DNA of 32,252 bases from an uncultured Clostridia bacterium (GTDB lineage: Bacteria > Bacillota > Clostridia > Oscillospirales > CAG-272): assembly GCA_944391815.1 (NCBI GenBank), contig CALXUV010000057.1:1-32252 (forward strand), written 5' to 3'. Positions 31,535 to 32,252 of the stretch are shown here, one piece after another. The notes beneath the pieces are model-generated. The model was not told the origin of the DNA. It made no database searches and worked only from the letters and a program-made list of their open reading frames with translations. Position 1 is the first letter of the stretch. The number at the start of each line of letters is the position of its first letter. Made by a program: the position numbers and the translations under genes.

Positions 31535-32252
31535 CCAAAAGAATAATACCTTGCCTTGACGTAAAAAACGGACGGGTAGTAAAAGGAACTAATTTCGTTA
31601 ATCTGAGAGACGCAGGAGATCCGGTCGAGGCGGCTGAACTTTACAATCTCCAGGGTGCGGACGAGCTTGTCTTTCTGGATATAACCGCTTCAAACGAAGA
31701 CAGAAATATCATAGCAGATGTTGTGGAAAAGACGGCAAAGCAGGTTTTTATGCCGCTTACAGTAGGCGGAGGGATAAGGAGCACCGAGGATTTCCGCAAA
31801 ATTCTGCTTGCGGGAGCCGACAAGGTTGCGGTAAACTCTGCGGCGGTCAAGGATAAATACCTTATAAGACGGGCTGCCGACAAATTCGGAAGTCAATGTG
31901 TTGTCGTCGCTATCGACGCAAAGAAAACACCTGACGGATTCAGAGTTTACATAAACGGAGGCAGAATTGATACCGGAATAGATGCTGTTCAGTGGGCAAT
32001 TGAGGCTGAAAAGCTCGGTGCGGGTGAGATACTTCTCACAAGCATGGATTGCGACGGCACCAAAAAAGGCTTTGATATAGAGCTTACCCGGGCAGTTACG
32101 CAGGCGGTGTCTATACCCGTTATAGCTTCCGGAGGCGGCGGATCAAAAGAGCATTTTTATGATGTTTTTGAAAATGCGGGAGCCGATGCCGCGCTTGCCG
32201 CATCCTTGTTCCATTATAAGGAGCTCACTGTCGGAGAGGTAAAAGAGTATCT
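31528..32252 (+). CDS. hisF: Imidazole glycerol phosphate synthase cyclase subunit, 5' part
   Basis: First 241 codons of HisF; the frame runs off the end of the window, close to the family's full length of about 250. HisF uses ammonia from HisH to turn PRFAR into imidazole glycerol phosphate and AICAR. Catalytic Asp11 is in [15 protein letters not shown] and Asp130 is in [35 protein letters not shown] and [12 protein letters not shown] are typical. The ATG at 31528 overlaps the end of hisA, indicating translational coupling; the ribosome binding site (GGGTGAAG) lies inside hisA. Genes hisI/hisE are expected next but lie outside. Confidence 0.97.
   Translation, partial: MLTKRIIPCLDVKNGRVVKGTNFVNLRDAGDPVEAAELYNLQGADELVFLDITASNEDRNIIADVVEKTAKQVFMPLTVGGGIRSTEDFRKILLAGADKVAVNSAAVKDKYLIRRAADKFGSQCVVVAIDAKKTPDGFRVYINGGRIDTGIDAVQWAIEAEKLGAGEILLTSMDCDGTKKGFDIELTRAVTQAVSIPVIASGGGGSKEHFYDVFENAGADAALAASLFHYKELTVGEVKEY

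Overview
The window is chromosomal DNA of a Gram-positive bacterium, most likely class Clostridia (a Ruminococcus/Oscillospiraceae-like anaerobe). The support is a PolC-type replicative polymerase with internal exonuclease, a short-form HisG paired with HisZ, classical TTGACN-17-TATAAT promoters, strong purine-rich ribosome binding sites, MEP-pathway isoprenoid genes, and a biotin-dependent decarboxylase sodium-pump cluster. The organism call is inference from gene content; no 16S rRNA is present.

Layout. 1-599: 3' part of malQ. 743-786: a bidirectional terminator. 816-1364 (-): an unrecognised protein with a His/Cys pair that looks like a clan CD (caspase-like) dyad. 1569-1645 (-): tRNA-Val(CAC). 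1801-2194 (-): tmRNA with a near-consensus promoter embedded in a duplicated sequence. 2354-3838 (-): an alpha/beta hydrolase and a GDSL/SGNH hydrolase. 4053-4454 (-): a DUF4430-like lipoprotein with its own promoter and terminator. 4645-4893 (+): an 82-residue two-helix membrane protein with its own promoter and terminator. 5165-10063 (+): a five-gene cluster (12S-type carboxyltransferase, OadG-like delta, biotin carrier, OadB sodium pump, OadA/5S carboxyltransferase). 10283-13368 (+): two CobW-type P-loop proteins, one with a long His/Asp/Glu/Cys repeat and one fused to a DUF1980-like domain, followed by a PHP phosphoesterase.

13693-25033 (+): a housekeeping block, pyrH, frr, uppS, cdsA, dxr, rseP, terminator, ispG, polC. 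It covers UMP phosphorylation, ribosome recycling, the undecaprenyl carrier, CDP-diacylglycerol, the MEP pathway, membrane proteolysis and DNA replication. 25056-32252 (+): histidine biosynthesis in the order hisZ-hisG-hisD-hisC-hisB-hisH-hisA-hisF. hisF runs off the window, and hisI/hisE are expected beyond it.

How the genes work together. The 5-kb cluster should transfer CO2 from an oxoacid and/or an acyl-CoA to biotin on the small carrier. It should then release CO2 at the membrane subunit while pumping Na+ outward. The presence of both a 12S-like and a 5S-like transferase around one carrier makes a transcarboxylase-like function equally possible. The CobW pair plus PHP protein looks like a metal (probably zinc) handling locus. 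The most noteworthy signals are the mixed 12S/5S pump cluster with altered 12S motifs, the CobW-DUF1980 fusion beside a metal-binding-repeat CobW, the caspase-like orphan, and a leader upstream of ispG with three copies of a 12-13 bp motif. No insertion sequence, phage gene or CRISPR array was seen.
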